Positions 1-8,683 are shown, numbered from the stretch's first letter. The stretch: 64,000 nt of DNA from Lentimicrobiaceae bacterium (GCA_020636745.1 JACJXH010000001.1:496001-560000), one strand, 5' to 3'. Numbers and translations: made by a program. The notes: generated by a model not told the origin, from the letters alone.

Positions 1-1349
1 CTGAAAGTGTAATTGCACCTCCTTCAGGAGCTTCCGGATTATTGTGGCCTCGTATGGTTGCCAGCGGACCTGACAATATGTATTTACATGTTTTTGCATT
101 AACAGCTCCAACCGGTAATGGTGGAACTGTTTTTGAAGGACAGGATGGTGCTGTAGTTTATTCTCGTTCAACCGATGCCGGAGCCACCTGGTCAACCCCT
201 GTGGTTCTTGATGGTATGGGCGCTGATTATTATGTTAAGTTTGGCGGCGATTCATATTCACTTAGTGCTAAAGGTGATAATGTGGCTTTCCTTATGACCG
301 ACAACTGGACTGATATGTTTTTCTTGAAATCTTCAGATAATGGTGAAAATTGGGAGAAAACAATTCTTTGGGAGCACCCGATTCCAATGTGGAACAATAC
401 CCCATCCATTGATAGTATTTATTGCCCTGATGGAGCTGGTCATGCAACTTTTGATAATACAGGTAAGTTACATGTTGTTTTTGGGATAAATAGGTCTTAC
501 TATGATACAGACGGTAGCTGGTTCCCATTTGTAGATGGACTTGCATATTGGAATGAGGATATGGAAACTTTTACAGGTGGAGATCAGGTTAATATACTAA
601 ATCCAGATAATGTTTTCGAAATGGGAAATCTGATCGGTTATATGCTTGATTTAAATAATAACGGAGATTTGGATTTTGTTTGTTTTCAAAACGAATGTAT
701 TGGAAATTATGAGCTCTCGCCAACGAGTATGCCACAGATTGTAATTGATGATCTGAATCAGGTATTTGTTGTATTTACTTCTGTTACTGAAGGTTTTGAC
801 AATGGTTCACAGCAATACAGACATCTGTGGGCTCGTACATCACCTGATGGTGGTACAACCTGGGGAGAATTTTATCATTTGTCAGAAGATATTATCCATA
901 TTCTCGATGAGTGTGTTTTCCCATCAGCAGCTAGTGCAAGTGATGAGTTTATTCATGTTTTATATCAGGCTGATTCAGAACCAGGTCTTGCAGTTCGTGG
1001 TGACGAAGATGCTCCGGGTGAAAATATCATGTACTACATGCAGATTGCTAAAAGTGAGGTGATTGGTGTTCACAATGGTGGCGTTAAGGTGAAAGAATTA
1101 AAAGTTTCACAGAACTATCCGAATCCATTCAATAAAACAACATCCATCGATGTTAGTCTTGCTGGCAACTCAAACGTAAGTGTTGAAGTTTCTACCATTA
1201 CAGGTCAGAAAGTGATGTCAACTTCTTATGGAACATATTCAGAAGGAACTCATAGAATTGATATCAGCTCTGATCTTAAAGCTGGTATTTATTTTTATAC
1301 TGTTAGAGCCGGTGAAAATTCATTTACTGGAAAAATGACTGTTCTGTAG
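1..1349 (+). CDS. T9SS-exported BNR/sialidase-like protein, 5' end outside window
   Basis: The reading frame is open from base 3 and continues to a TAG at 1347-1349, so the N-terminus and signal peptide lie upstream. The visible ~448 residues are mostly a beta-propeller-like region with Asp-box (BNR) motifs such as 'STDAGATW', 'SSDNGENW' and 'SPDGGTTW'. The last ~85 residues, beginning near 'SQNYPNPFN', match the type IX secretion C-terminal sorting domain seen in Bacteroidetes exported proteins. I infer a secreted or surface-anchored protein. Catalytic sialidase residues are not recognisable, so enzymatic activity is not claimed. It is a clear paralogue of the next gene: 'DNWTDMF', 'WEHP', 'PDGGTTWGEF' and 'IIHILDECVFP' are shared. 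An internal ATG at 42 is not a plausible true start, because homology to the neighbour extends upstream of it. Confidence 0.85.
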   Translation, partial: ESVIAPPSGASGLLWPRMVASGPDNMYLHVFALTAPTGNGGTVFEGQDGAVVYSRSTDAGATWSTPVVLDGMGADYYVKFGGDSYSLSAKGDNVAFLMTDNWTDMFFLKSSDNGENWEKTILWEHPIPMWNNTPSIDSIYCPDGAGHATFDNTGKLHVVFGINRSYYDTDGSWFPFVDGLAYWNEDMETFTGGDQVNILNPDNVFEMGNLIGYMLDLNNNGDLDFVCFQNECIGNYELSPTSMPQIVIDDLNQVFVVFTSVTEGFDNGSQQYRHLWARTSPDGGTTWGEFYHLSEDIIHILDECVFPSAASASDEFIHVLYQADSEPGLAVRGDEDAPGENIMYYMQIAKSEVIGVHNGGVKVKELKVSQNYPNPFNKTTSIDVSLAGNSNVSVEVSTITGQKVMSTSYGTYSEGTHRIDISSDLKAGIYFYTVRAGENSFTGKMTVL

Positions 1350-1372
1350 TCATTAGCAGCTTAAAAAAAAAT

Positions 1373-1404
1373 GGCAGCCGTAATATTGCGGCTGCCTTTT
1401 TTTT
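1373..1404 (+). terminator. Rho-independent terminator after first BNR gene
   Basis: A perfect 8-bp stem (GGCAGCCG at 1373-1380, CGGCTGCC at 1389-1396) with an 8-nt loop is followed directly by eight T residues. It lies 23 bp after the stop codon. Confidence 0.9.
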
Positions 1405-1422
1405 ATATTAATAGATAATGTC

Positions 1423-1453
1423 TTGAATTATAATCATTACTTTAGTATTTTTG
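1423..1453 (+). promoter_or_regulatory. Bacteroidetes-type promoter of second BNR gene
   Basis: A -33 TTG at 1423-1425 and a -7 TATTTTTG at 1446-1453 (consensus TAnnTTTG) are separated by 20 bp, the usual spacing for the Bacteroidetes primary sigma factor. The ATG at 1493 lies about 40 bp further on. This supports 1493 as the true start rather than an internal codon. Confidence 0.7.
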
Positions 1454-1492
1454 TAAATCATCAATTATTAATGTATCACTAAACAAAAGACA

Positions 1493-3339
1493 ATGAAAAG
1501 ACAGTTACTCTTATCCTGCATTTTTATGCTTGGTTGGTCGTTGACTGTCAGAAATATGTAAAGATGCCCAAGCAATTGAAAGATATTTCAGCGCCTGATA
1601 TGAAATCGGTGCGAGAAGCAGTAAACCCGCTTATTTTGCCAGCCAATGCCTATGTAAGAAGTGGCAGAGTGATCGACGAATTTGAATTGGGTACAACCTA
1701 CTATGATCTTCAGTCAAACACTTCGGCTCCTGCCAACCGTTTTTATCGTTATGAAGATGGAACCATGGCTGCTGTATGGACCAGAGGAATGAACACTGCA
1801 GGTTATGCCGATCGCGGTACCGGCTACAACTATTTTAATGGTGCCGATTGGGGGCCTGCTCCTACTGCCCGTATTGAAACACAACGCACAGGCTGGCCAA
1901 CTTATGCCCCACAGGGTACAGGCGAATTGGTGGCAGCCCATCACAATACTGCCGGGCTGGTTGTTAGCCGCCGCGATACCCGTGGCAGTGGCCCCTGGTC
2001 AGAAGCTATTCTGGCTGGCCCTGCTGGTGCAGTTGATATCTCATGGCCGCGCATGGTGAGCAGTGGTGATGACCATATGACCATTAACCTGTTGGCGGCA
2101 ACTTATGTTGCCTATGAAGGACTTGATTTGGCCATATTGTATTACAGATCAACTGATGGTGGTCAGACCTGGGACAAACAGCATCAGATTCTGCCAGGCA
2201 TGAGCTCAGCTGATTACACCGGCTTTAGTGGTGATACTTATTCGTGGGCTGAATCAAAAGGCGATACCATTGCTTTTGTAGTTTGCGATAACTGGACCGA
2301 TATGTTTATCATGAAATCACCTGACAATGGTGATACCTGGGAGAAAATTACGGTTTGGGAACACCCTTACCCTATGTGGGATGGTGTTGAACCAACCGAT
2401 ACTTTTTACTGCCCTGATGGCGCTGCCCATATCGCTTTTGACAAGTCAGGTAAATTGCACCTGGCATTTGGTGTAAACAGAGCCATGATGGAAGCAGGTG
2501 CTACAGCTCCAAGCTGGTTCCCGTTTGTCGACGGTGTTGGATACTGGAATGAAGATATGCCTGCATGGACAGGTGGCGATGTGGATGCACTTGATCCTGA
2601 TGCCTTGTTTGAAAGCGGAAATCTGATTGGCTGGATGCAGGACATCAATGAAAACGGTCAGATTGATCTTGTTGGTACATTAATCGATAATATTGGTAAA
2701 TACTACGTTGGCCCTTCGAGTATGCCACAGATTACAGTGGATGAAAATAACCAGATATTTGTTGTGTATTCGGGTATTACAGAAGGTTTTGACAATGGAA
2801 GTCAGCAGTACAGGCATATCTGGTCAACAACTTCTCCTGATGGTGGAACTACCTGGGGCGAATTTAAAGATCTGACCGGCGATATTATCCATATTCTTGA
2901 CGAATGTGTATTCCCAACTATAGCCAACCGTACTGATGATCAGGTTTATCTGATTTATCAGGCCGATAATGAGCCAGGACTTGCTATCAGAGGTGATGAA
3001 GATGCACCAAGCGAAAATATCTACTATCAGTTATCTGTTAGCAAAAGTGACATCGTAAGTGCAGATTCAAAACCCGTTTCTTCTTTTGAACTTTCACAAA
3101 ACTATCCTAACCCTTTTACCGGAGTTTCACAGGTTAATCTCAACCTGAGCAAAACCTCAACAGTTAGCCTCGAAGTATGCGATTTACTGGGTCGCATTGT
3201 TTACCAACTGCCGGCTTCAAGCCTGAATGCTGGTGCTAATGTGTTGACTATCAATGCTAATAATCTGAAGTCAGGTATATATACCTATTCCGTTATTGTA
3301 AACGGTGAGCGTATTACCCGCAAAATGATGGTTGAATAG
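1493..3339 (+). CDS. T9SS-exported BNR/sialidase-like protein with frameshifted signal peptide
   Basis: ATG 1493 opens a typical signal peptide (MKRQLLLSCIFMLGWSLT), but that frame ends at TAA 1559. The mature protein continues in another frame from 'QKYVKMPKQL' (CAG at 1549) to TAG 3339, about 600 residues. One missing base near 1547-1548 would join the two and give a signal peptide cleaved just before QKYVK. The body carries Asp-box motifs ('STDGGQTW', 'SPDNGDTW', 'SPDGGTTW'). The C-terminus is a T9SS type A sorting domain ('SQNYPNPF', 'GIYTYSV', final MMVE). It is a tandem paralogue of the preceding gene. The long, well-conserved body argues for a recent mutation or a sequencing error rather than an old pseudogene. 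If the shift is real, little exported product is expected. The substrate or ligand is unknown. Confidence 0.8.
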
Positions 3340-3360
3340 AGTTTAACCTTTATTTCTTTA

Positions 3361-3390
3361 CCAAAGGCTGTCCTCCCGGGCAGCCTTTGG
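3361..3390 (+). terminator. Hairpin after second BNR gene
   Basis: A perfect 10-bp inverted repeat (CCAAAGGCTG at 3361-3370, CAGCCTTTGG at 3381-3390) with a 10-nt loop begins 21 bp after the stop. No long T-tract follows, so termination may be weak or factor-assisted. Confidence 0.6.
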
Positions 3391-3749
3391 TATTTATAGA
3401 TATAGTGATGATTGATATGTTAGCCTGATTGTGTGTGGTGGCTTTTTACTGAAGCTTATTTTATCCGTTTGGGTTTATTGCCGGTTAAGCGCTACATGAA
3501 ATAAATCTGTAAGGAGAATTCTCTGCCTTTATCAGGAATTAACCGTTTAAAGCCTTACAGAGTCAGGTAGCTTGCAGGCACCAGGAGCTGCACACGTACA
3601 ATGCACTGAATGAAATTTAACCCATAATAGCCGGTTTATTTAAAGGGTTTCCGGATACTGGTCTCGGCTGTTGACTACATAAAGGAGTGAGGTGAAAAGG
3701 GAATGAGAATAGTCATTCGCCTGCAGTTTTATGTGTTGATCCTAAATCT
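3391..3749. other. Intergenic region between convergent genes
   Basis: No supportable gene, RNA or promoter is visible in these ~360 bases. There are only short inverted matches, such as TGTAAGG near 3509 with CCTTACA near 3552. The flanking genes converge, so no promoter is expected. Confidence 0.5.
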
Positions 3750-5024
3750 TTAAAGTGGTTTTAATGTTCGTTTGGCTGGCATGTTGAGTGAATCGAGCTG
3801 CCGGGCAAGTTGCGTTCTAACCATTTGGAAACTGTCCATCAGCTCCTTTTTAATTGGGAGGGCAGGAGGTGATTCAACTTTCAATGGGTCGACCGGTGCT
3901 CCGTTTTTGTAGAACCTGAAATCGAGATGGGGCCCGGTTGAAAGACCTGAACTACCCACATACCCGATAATCTGCCCCTGAGTAACGCGGGCGCCTGATT
4001 TAATTCCCGGGCCATATCCGCTCAGGTGGAGATAAGCGGTTGAATATGTGCTGTTATGCCTTATTTTAACCATGCGGCCTGCACCACCGGCATATTTTAC
4101 ATCAGTTACCACTCCACTGCCGATGGTATGCACCGGAGTGCCTTTGGGTGCAGCATAATCAACCCCATGATGCGGACGGCGGATACGAAGTACAGGGTGA
4201 AGCCTGCTATTGGAAAAACGCGAACTGATGCGGGAAAATTTAAGGGGCGCTTTTAAGAAAGCTCTTCTTAAGCTCATGCCTTTCTCATCAAAATAATCTG
4301 CTGCATCATCCTGTATAAACCGGTAGGCATAAAGGTCTTTCCCTCCCTGTCCAAATCTGGCAGTGATAATGTTTCCCATTCCGATAGATTCATCGCCTAC
4401 AAACAGTTCCTCATACAAGGCACTGAAATTATCGCCTTTCTGAATGGCATAGAAATCAACAGTCCATGCGTAAATTTCCGATAAAGCGATGGCCAGATTG
4501 GGGTCTGAGCCTGATTCTGTCATGGCATTCCACAAGGATGAAGTAATGGTGCCGCTGACCGCTTTAATTTTAACTTCTATGTCTTTTTCACCGGCATGCA
4601 CATGCAGCGAATCTCCCATTTCAAATACAATATATTGTGTAGGGCTGCTTTCGTAAATAAAGTATGCGGCTTTTTTCAGACTGTCATTGTTGCAGAGCAC
4701 GGTGTATTTGTTGCCCACCCTTATTTTCCGAACATCAAATACGCCCACAGCTTTGGTAACCAGTTGTTCAATGGTGCCCATGGGTGTGTGGTAGGTGCTC
4801 AGGATAGAGGACAGGTTTTCGTTGGCTTTCACCACATCCTTGACAACATAAAAGGAGTCAACCACAATGCCATATTCAATACGGGGCTCAGGAAGATAAT
4901 AGTTTTCGGATTCAGGAGTAGTGCGTATGGCTGACATGTAATAATCAACCGTGAAAACAAGAAGGGTTGCAACAACGACAATAACAGCAGCTTCAATAAT
5001 TCTTCGTCTTGTAAATAGCTTCAT
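3750..5024 (-). CDS. M23-family (LytM) peptidoglycan endopeptidase, membrane-anchored
   Basis: This 424-residue protein has one N-terminal membrane segment (about residues 10-30), a long middle domain (about 45-260) and a C-terminal M23/LytM domain (about 265-385). The family cleaves peptide bridges of peptidoglycan in the periplasm, using zinc held by HxxxD and HxH motifs. Visible here are HHGVD (H285, D289) and H333 in 'YLHLS'. The third motif reads GPHLDF, so D368 stands where the usual second His of HxH sits. Asp can bind zinc, and from memory this variant recurs in Bacteroidetes members, but it could also mark a regulatory, non-catalytic LytM protein. It is transcribed alone; a long hairpin (5080-5116) separates it from iorB upstream. 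The ATG start is followed by the expected basic, then hydrophobic, anchor. Confidence 0.88.
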   Translation of the reverse strand: MKLFTRRRIIEAAVIVVVATLLVFTVDYYMSAIRTTPESENYYLPEPRIEYGIVVDSFYVVKDVVKANENLSSILSTYHTPMGTIEQLVTKAVGVFDVRKIRVGNKYTVLCNNDSLKKAAYFIYESSPTQYIVFEMGDSLHVHAGEKDIEVKIKAVSGTITSSLWNAMTESGSDPNLAIALSEIYAWTVDFYAIQKGDNFSALYEELFVGDESIGMGNIITARFGQGGKDLYAYRFIQDDAADYFDEKGMSLRRAFLKAPLKFSRISSRFSNSRLHPVLRIRRPHHGVDYAAPKGTPVHTIGSGVVTDVKYAGGAGRMVKIRHNSTYSTAYLHLSGYGPGIKSGARVTQGQIIGYVGSSGLSTGPHLDFRFYKNGAPVDPLKVESPPALPIKKELMDSFQMVRTQLARQLDSLNMPAKRTLKPL

Positions 5025-5079
5025 TCGGACAGGATTGTAGTGATAAATAAGTTTTTTAACGTTACTTGATACCTGTATA

Positions 5080-5116
5080 TTGCAATAAGAGCGGATATTG
5101 TCCGCTCTTATTGCAA
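5080..5116 (-). terminator. Long perfect inverted repeat between iorB and M23 gene
   Basis: Arms of 16 bp (5080-5095 and 5101-5116) pair perfectly around a 5-nt loop. The repeat lies 69 bp after the iorB stop and 56 bp before the M23 start, on the same strand. It most likely ends the iorAB transcript. The missing T-run and long stem leave open a role as a processing site or 5' element of the M23 gene. Confidence 0.6.
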
Positions 5117-5184
5117 CAATTAATCAGCGTTATAAGCCATCTGGCATCTTCAGGGAGATTGAATTATTTCCCGGAAGGGCAATT

Positions 5185-5769
5185 TCAGTTCATTTGTGCC
5201 AGTGCCGCATCGCGGCCGGCCTGTAATGCGTTGAGATTTACCTGGATGATTTCATCTCCTTTTTTGCGGAAGATATTGCGGATGGCATCCTGCAGGTGCT
5301 TGTATTCAATGTCGAGAAATGGTGAGGCCGCGCCCAGAATCACCATATTGGCTGATTTGGGTGAACCAAGGTCTCTGGCGATTTCGTCAGCGTCAAGTGC
5401 AATATGCTTGGGCTGTGAGGCTATTTCAGCCATAAGTTTATCCATTTCAGGATAGTTGGTGATGTTGATGTAAGGCTTGGTATTGGTTACCAGCCAGCCA
5501 TCAGGCGAAAGCATAGGCAGATACCTGAGCGATTCCATTGGCTCAACAGAGATAATCATGTCGGCTTTCCCGAAAGGAATAAGATCTGAAGCAATTTCCC
5601 GGTCTGAAATGCGCAGGTTAGATTGCACATCGCCCCCACGCTGACTCATGCCATGTACTTCGGCTTGTTTCAGAAATAATCCGTTACTTAAGGCTGCTGT
5701 TCCTATGGTGGCAGCAATTGATAAAATTCCCTGTCCGCCAACACCGGCGAGTATAATGTCTTTTTTCAT
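5185..5769 (-). CDS. iorB: Indolepyruvate:ferredoxin oxidoreductase, beta subunit
   Basis: This 194-residue protein matches the pyruvate/ketoisovalerate oxidoreductase gamma-type fold. It has an N-terminal glycine motif (GVGGQGI, residues ~9-15) and the conserved 'HGMSQRGGDVQSN' segment. With IorA it converts aryl pyruvates from Phe, Tyr and Trp transamination to aryl-acetyl-CoA with reduction of ferredoxin, a step in anaerobic amino-acid fermentation. Its ATG lies one base after the iorA stop, so the two are translationally coupled. Length is normal for the family. The gene ends 69 bp before a strong inverted repeat. Confidence 0.93.
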   Translation of the reverse strand: MKKDIILAGVGGQGILSIAATIGTAALSNGLFLKQAEVHGMSQRGGDVQSNLRISDREIASDLIPFGKADMIISVEPMESLRYLPMLSPDGWLVTNTKPYINITNYPEMDKLMAEIASQPKHIALDADEIARDLGSPKSANMVILGAASPFLDIEYKHLQDAIRNIFRKKGDEIIQVNLNALQAGRDAALAQMN

Positions 5770-5770
5770 T

Positions 5771-7396
5771 TTATGCTTCTGCTTTTTCGGTTTGCTGCTT
5801 TTTCTTTTCTTCTCTCATGCGGCGGGTGAGTGTTTGAATGCACTCGCGCCTTGGGATAATTACTGAAACACCTTCGTAGGCAATTTCTTCTTTAAGAATG
5901 GCCAGATTTTCTTCGTGGTGTTTCTGCAGCGGATTGATAACTCTGATATGTTCTTTTTTTACGCCAAGTGCGAGGCAAATCTCTTCTATTTTCCCGAAAG
6001 CGGCAGAGTCCTGTCCGCCGGTCATGCCTGTGGTGGCATTGTCAAGAATCATCACGGTGATGGATGAGTTGTCGTTAACAGCATCCAGCAGTCCGGTCAT
6101 GCCTGAATGGGTAAAGGTGGAGTCACCGATAACAGCTACTGCAGGTAAGAGGCCGGCATCGGCAGCGCCTTTGGCCATGGTAATGGAAGCACCCATATCC
6201 ACGCAACTGTTAATGGCATTGAATGGTTCCATGGCTCCCAGTGTATAGCAACCTATATCGGCAAATACACGGCCTTTATAAAGATGGGCAATAGCTTCAT
6301 TCAGTGCATTGTAGCTGTAAATATGCGGGCAGCCTTTGCAGAGTGATGGCGGACGGCTGGCAACCAGCTCAGGAATATCGCGGCCCCGGGTGTCGGTTAA
6401 GCCGAGAGCAACAGCCAGAATGTTTGGATTCAGCTCTCCGTCGCGCGGAATGGAGCCGTCGAGTCTGCCTTTGATAACTTTGCCGTTGTTCATATAGCCT
6501 CTTAAAAGTTCTTCAACCAAAGGGGCGCCGTCTTCAAGTACCAGAATGCTGTCGCAGGAGTTGTATAAATCGCTGATCATCTTTTCGGGAAGCGGATATT
6601 GGCCAATGCGCAGCACAGGATGAGGCACCTGGTGATTCTCAAAGTTCTCAATCAGGTAGTTGTATGCCAAACCGCAGGCGATAATGCCCATTTTTTTGTC
6701 AGGATGGTCAGTAAGAGTATTGAAGGGGGATTGTTCTGAAGATTGAACAAAGGCTTCCTGGGTTTTGAGTAACTGTTTGTACTGGCGGCGTGCATTGGCC
6801 GGCAGCAGGATAAACTGTTTGAGGTTTTCGGGCAGTTTCAGTTCATTTTGTTCCCTCATCTCGCGGCGCGAAACGCCTGAGCGCGAATGTGCCAGACGGG
6901 TTGTAATGCGCATCAACACAGGAATTTTGAATTTTTCGCTAAGCTCAAAACCATAATGAACCATGTCGTATGCTTCCTGTTGATTGCCGGGTTCCAGAAT
7001 CGGCATCATGGCAAATTTGCCATAAAAGCGCGAATCCTGCTCGTTTTGCGAAGAGTGCATGGATGGATCGTCGGCTGCTACTACAATGAGTCCTCCATTA
7101 GCACCTGTTATGGCTGAATTTACAAAGGCATCAGCTGCTACATTCATGCCAACATGTTTCATGCACACCATGGCCCTTTTGCCTGCATAGGACATTCCCA
7201 ATGCAGTTTCCATCGCTGTTTTTTCATTGGCGCCCCAACTGGCTACGATGTTTTTCGAACGGGCTTCTTTTGAGTGCATTACGTATTCTGTAATCTCTGT
7301 TGAAGGCGTACCGGGATAGGCATAAATACCTGACATTCCGGCATCGATTGCTCCCTGTGCAATGGCTTCGTCGCCTAATAATAATAACTTCTGCAT
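5771..7396 (-). CDS. iorA: Indolepyruvate:ferredoxin oxidoreductase, alpha subunit
   Basis: This 541-residue thiamine-diphosphate enzyme has an N-terminal pyrimidine-binding domain ('YPGTPSTEIT'), a central linker, a 'CKGCPH' motif near residue 354 and a TPP-binding segment ('GDSTFTHSGMTG', then 'DNATTGMTGGQ'). It forms the active centre of IorAB in the cytosol. Archaeal homologues end in a domain with two [4Fe-4S] clusters. Here the protein stops after 'RRECIQTLTRRM' plus a charged tail, and no CxxCxxC cluster motif is present, so electrons must pass through a partner not encoded here. A GTG precedes the ATG at 7396. I chose the ATG because the protein then begins MQKLLLLGDEA, as homologues do. 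It is transcribed with iorB. Confidence 0.93.
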   Translation of the reverse strand: MQKLLLLGDEAIAQGAIDAGMSGIYAYPGTPSTEITEYVMHSKEARSKNIVASWGANEKTAMETALGMSYAGKRAMVCMKHVGMNVAADAFVNSAITGANGGLIVVAADDPSMHSSQNEQDSRFYGKFAMMPILEPGNQQEAYDMVHYGFELSEKFKIPVLMRITTRLAHSRSGVSRREMREQNELKLPENLKQFILLPANARRQYKQLLKTQEAFVQSSEQSPFNTLTDHPDKKMGIIACGLAYNYLIENFENHQVPHPVLRIGQYPLPEKMISDLYNSCDSILVLEDGAPLVEELLRGYMNNGKVIKGRLDGSIPRDGELNPNILAVALGLTDTRGRDIPELVASRPPSLCKGCPHIYSYNALNEAIAHLYKGRVFADIGCYTLGAMEPFNAINSCVDMGASITMAKGAADAGLLPAVAVIGDSTFTHSGMTGLLDAVNDNSSITVMILDNATTGMTGGQDSAAFGKIEEICLALGVKKEHIRVINPLQKHHEENLAILKEEIAYEGVSVIIPRRECIQTLTRRMREEKKKQQTEKAEA

Positions 7397-7399
7397 CAC

Positions 7400-7745
7400 T
7401 TATATAAGGTTTTTAAAATGAACAATATAGATTGGCAGAGTCTGGTGTGCTCTGCCGGGCAAAACTATAAAAATTTAACAACATGCACCGAATGAATGCT
7501 TATCTATATTTGTTTTAAATAAATAATGATAGCCGCTGATTTCCCTTTTTAGCCAATCAGTTGAGATTACGTGCCTGGTTTTATTTTATGAATTTTAGCA
7601 TCTGTTTATGGAGGCAAGCCTGCTGCATACCATGGGTAAGTTAGTTCAAATCTGTTAACTTTGTGTGTGCTGAACTTTCAGGCAACTGATCTGTTTGGTA
7701 TAGAATACTTCCGTGATTTACTGTTTGTAATGTTTTTTTGCTGAT
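7400..7745. other. Divergent intergenic region iorA / acpH with promoter elements
   Basis: On the minus strand a -7-like CAAAACTA (7460-7467, read as TAGTTTTG) lies ~65 bp upstream of iorA, without a well-placed -33 box. A 7-bp hairpin (GGCAGAG 7434-7440 with CTCTGCC 7450-7456) falls at the predicted 5' end of the transcript. On the plus strand TAACTTTG (7656-7663) is a candidate -7 box for the ACP phosphodiesterase gene. Nothing else is recognisable. Confidence 0.45.
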
Positions 7746-8354
7746 ATGAATTTTCTTGCCCATCTTTTTCTTTCAGGTGAAAACCACGAGCTCATCATTG
7801 GCAATTTTATTGCCGACCATGTGAAGGGAAACAGTGTTGCGCTTTTTAGCGAGGGTGTAAGAGCCGGCATAACCCTTCACCGGGCCATTGATCAGTTTAC
7901 CGATCAGCATCAGGTGGTGCGCAGCGCTGTGGAGCATTTGCGTCCTGACTATCGAAAATATGCCGGCGTAATTGTTGACATGTATTTTGACCACTTTCTT
8001 GCATCGGGCTGGAGCAGATGGTCGGATGAGCCATTGAAAATTTTTACTTCGCGTATGTATGATGTATTGATGTACTCTTTTTCGGTATTGCCTGAACGTA
8101 CCCGCCGCATGCTGCCTCATATGATGGAACACGACTGGTTATATAATTACGGTAACTTTGAAGGGCTGCATCAGGCGCTGAGCGGGATGGCCCGGCGGAC
8201 TCCTTTCAGCTCAAATATGGAAACTGCAACCCGCAAACTCAAAGGGGAGTATGACTTTTTTGCCAATAGTTTTGAGCGGTTTTTCCCTGAATTAATTGCT
8301 TTTGCAACCCAATACCGTAATGAATTAATTGTTCCCGTGCATATTTCAAATTGA
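7746..8354 (+). CDS. Acyl carrier protein phosphodiesterase (AcpH/DUF479 family)
   Basis: This 202-residue cytosolic protein starts with the family hallmark 'MNFLAHLFLS', followed by 'GNFIADHVKG', 'GITLHRAIDQFTD' and 'DMYFDHFLA'. These carry the His and Asp residues expected to bind metal in AcpH. The family removes the 4'-phosphopantetheine group from ACP, although activity is proven mainly for the E. coli enzyme. Length matches (E. coli 193 residues). It stands alone between two minus-strand genes. The ATG is the only good start. Confidence 0.85.
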   Translation: MNFLAHLFLSGENHELIIGNFIADHVKGNSVALFSEGVRAGITLHRAIDQFTDQHQVVRSAVEHLRPDYRKYAGVIVDMYFDHFLASGWSRWSDEPLKIFTSRMYDVLMYSFSVLPERTRRMLPHMMEHDWLYNYGNFEGLHQALSGMARRTPFSSNMETATRKLKGEYDFFANSFERFFPELIAFATQYRNELIVPVHISN

Positions 8355-8640
8355 TTATTTGCTTATCGCTCTTAAATCCTTCTTGCGCTATTTGAATATT
8401 TCATGATTATCCTCTTTATAGAGTTGTGTAAATATAAAGTACGGTATTGCTCTTTTTATGATTTGAATGGCGGGTCAGACCCTGTATTTTTTTGCTGTCT
8501 CCGATGCAGACTCAATACGGACTTAATACGGACTTAATACGGACTTAATACGGTGTTAATTCAGAATAAAATCTGACTGATTCAATTTCTGCGAAACTGA
8601 TTGGCATTTGCCGGCTAATTGGTTTAAATGTGACCGTAAA
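8355..8640. other. Intergenic region with short tandem repeats
   Basis: This AT-rich spacer lies between the convergent acpH-like gene and gdhA. It holds a four-unit 11-bp tandem repeat (listed separately) and no supportable gene. Confidence 0.5.
8510..8553. repeat. Four 11-bp direct tandem repeats
   Basis: ACTTAATACGG is repeated exactly three times (8521-8531, 8532-8542, 8543-8553). A preceding copy with one change, ACTCAATACGG, occupies 8510-8520, and a partial unit, TGTTAAT, follows. The 11-bp period is close to one helical turn. The repeat lies between two 3' ends, so replication slippage or protein binding are possible explanations. Confidence 0.85.
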
Positions 8641-8683
8641 TTGGCAAAAAAGAAAAAGTCCCGCACACATCAACGGGACTTTT
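8641..8683 (-). terminator. Rho-independent terminator of gdhA
   Basis: Read on the minus strand, a 10-bp stem (AAAAGTCCCG 8674-8683, paired with 8654-8663) is followed by a T-rich tract (complement of 8643-8656). It starts 29 bp after the gdhA stop. Confidence 0.88.

Noticed and set aside
8510..8553. CRISPR array
   Set aside because: The repeats are 11 bp and directly tandem, with no spacers and no cas genes.
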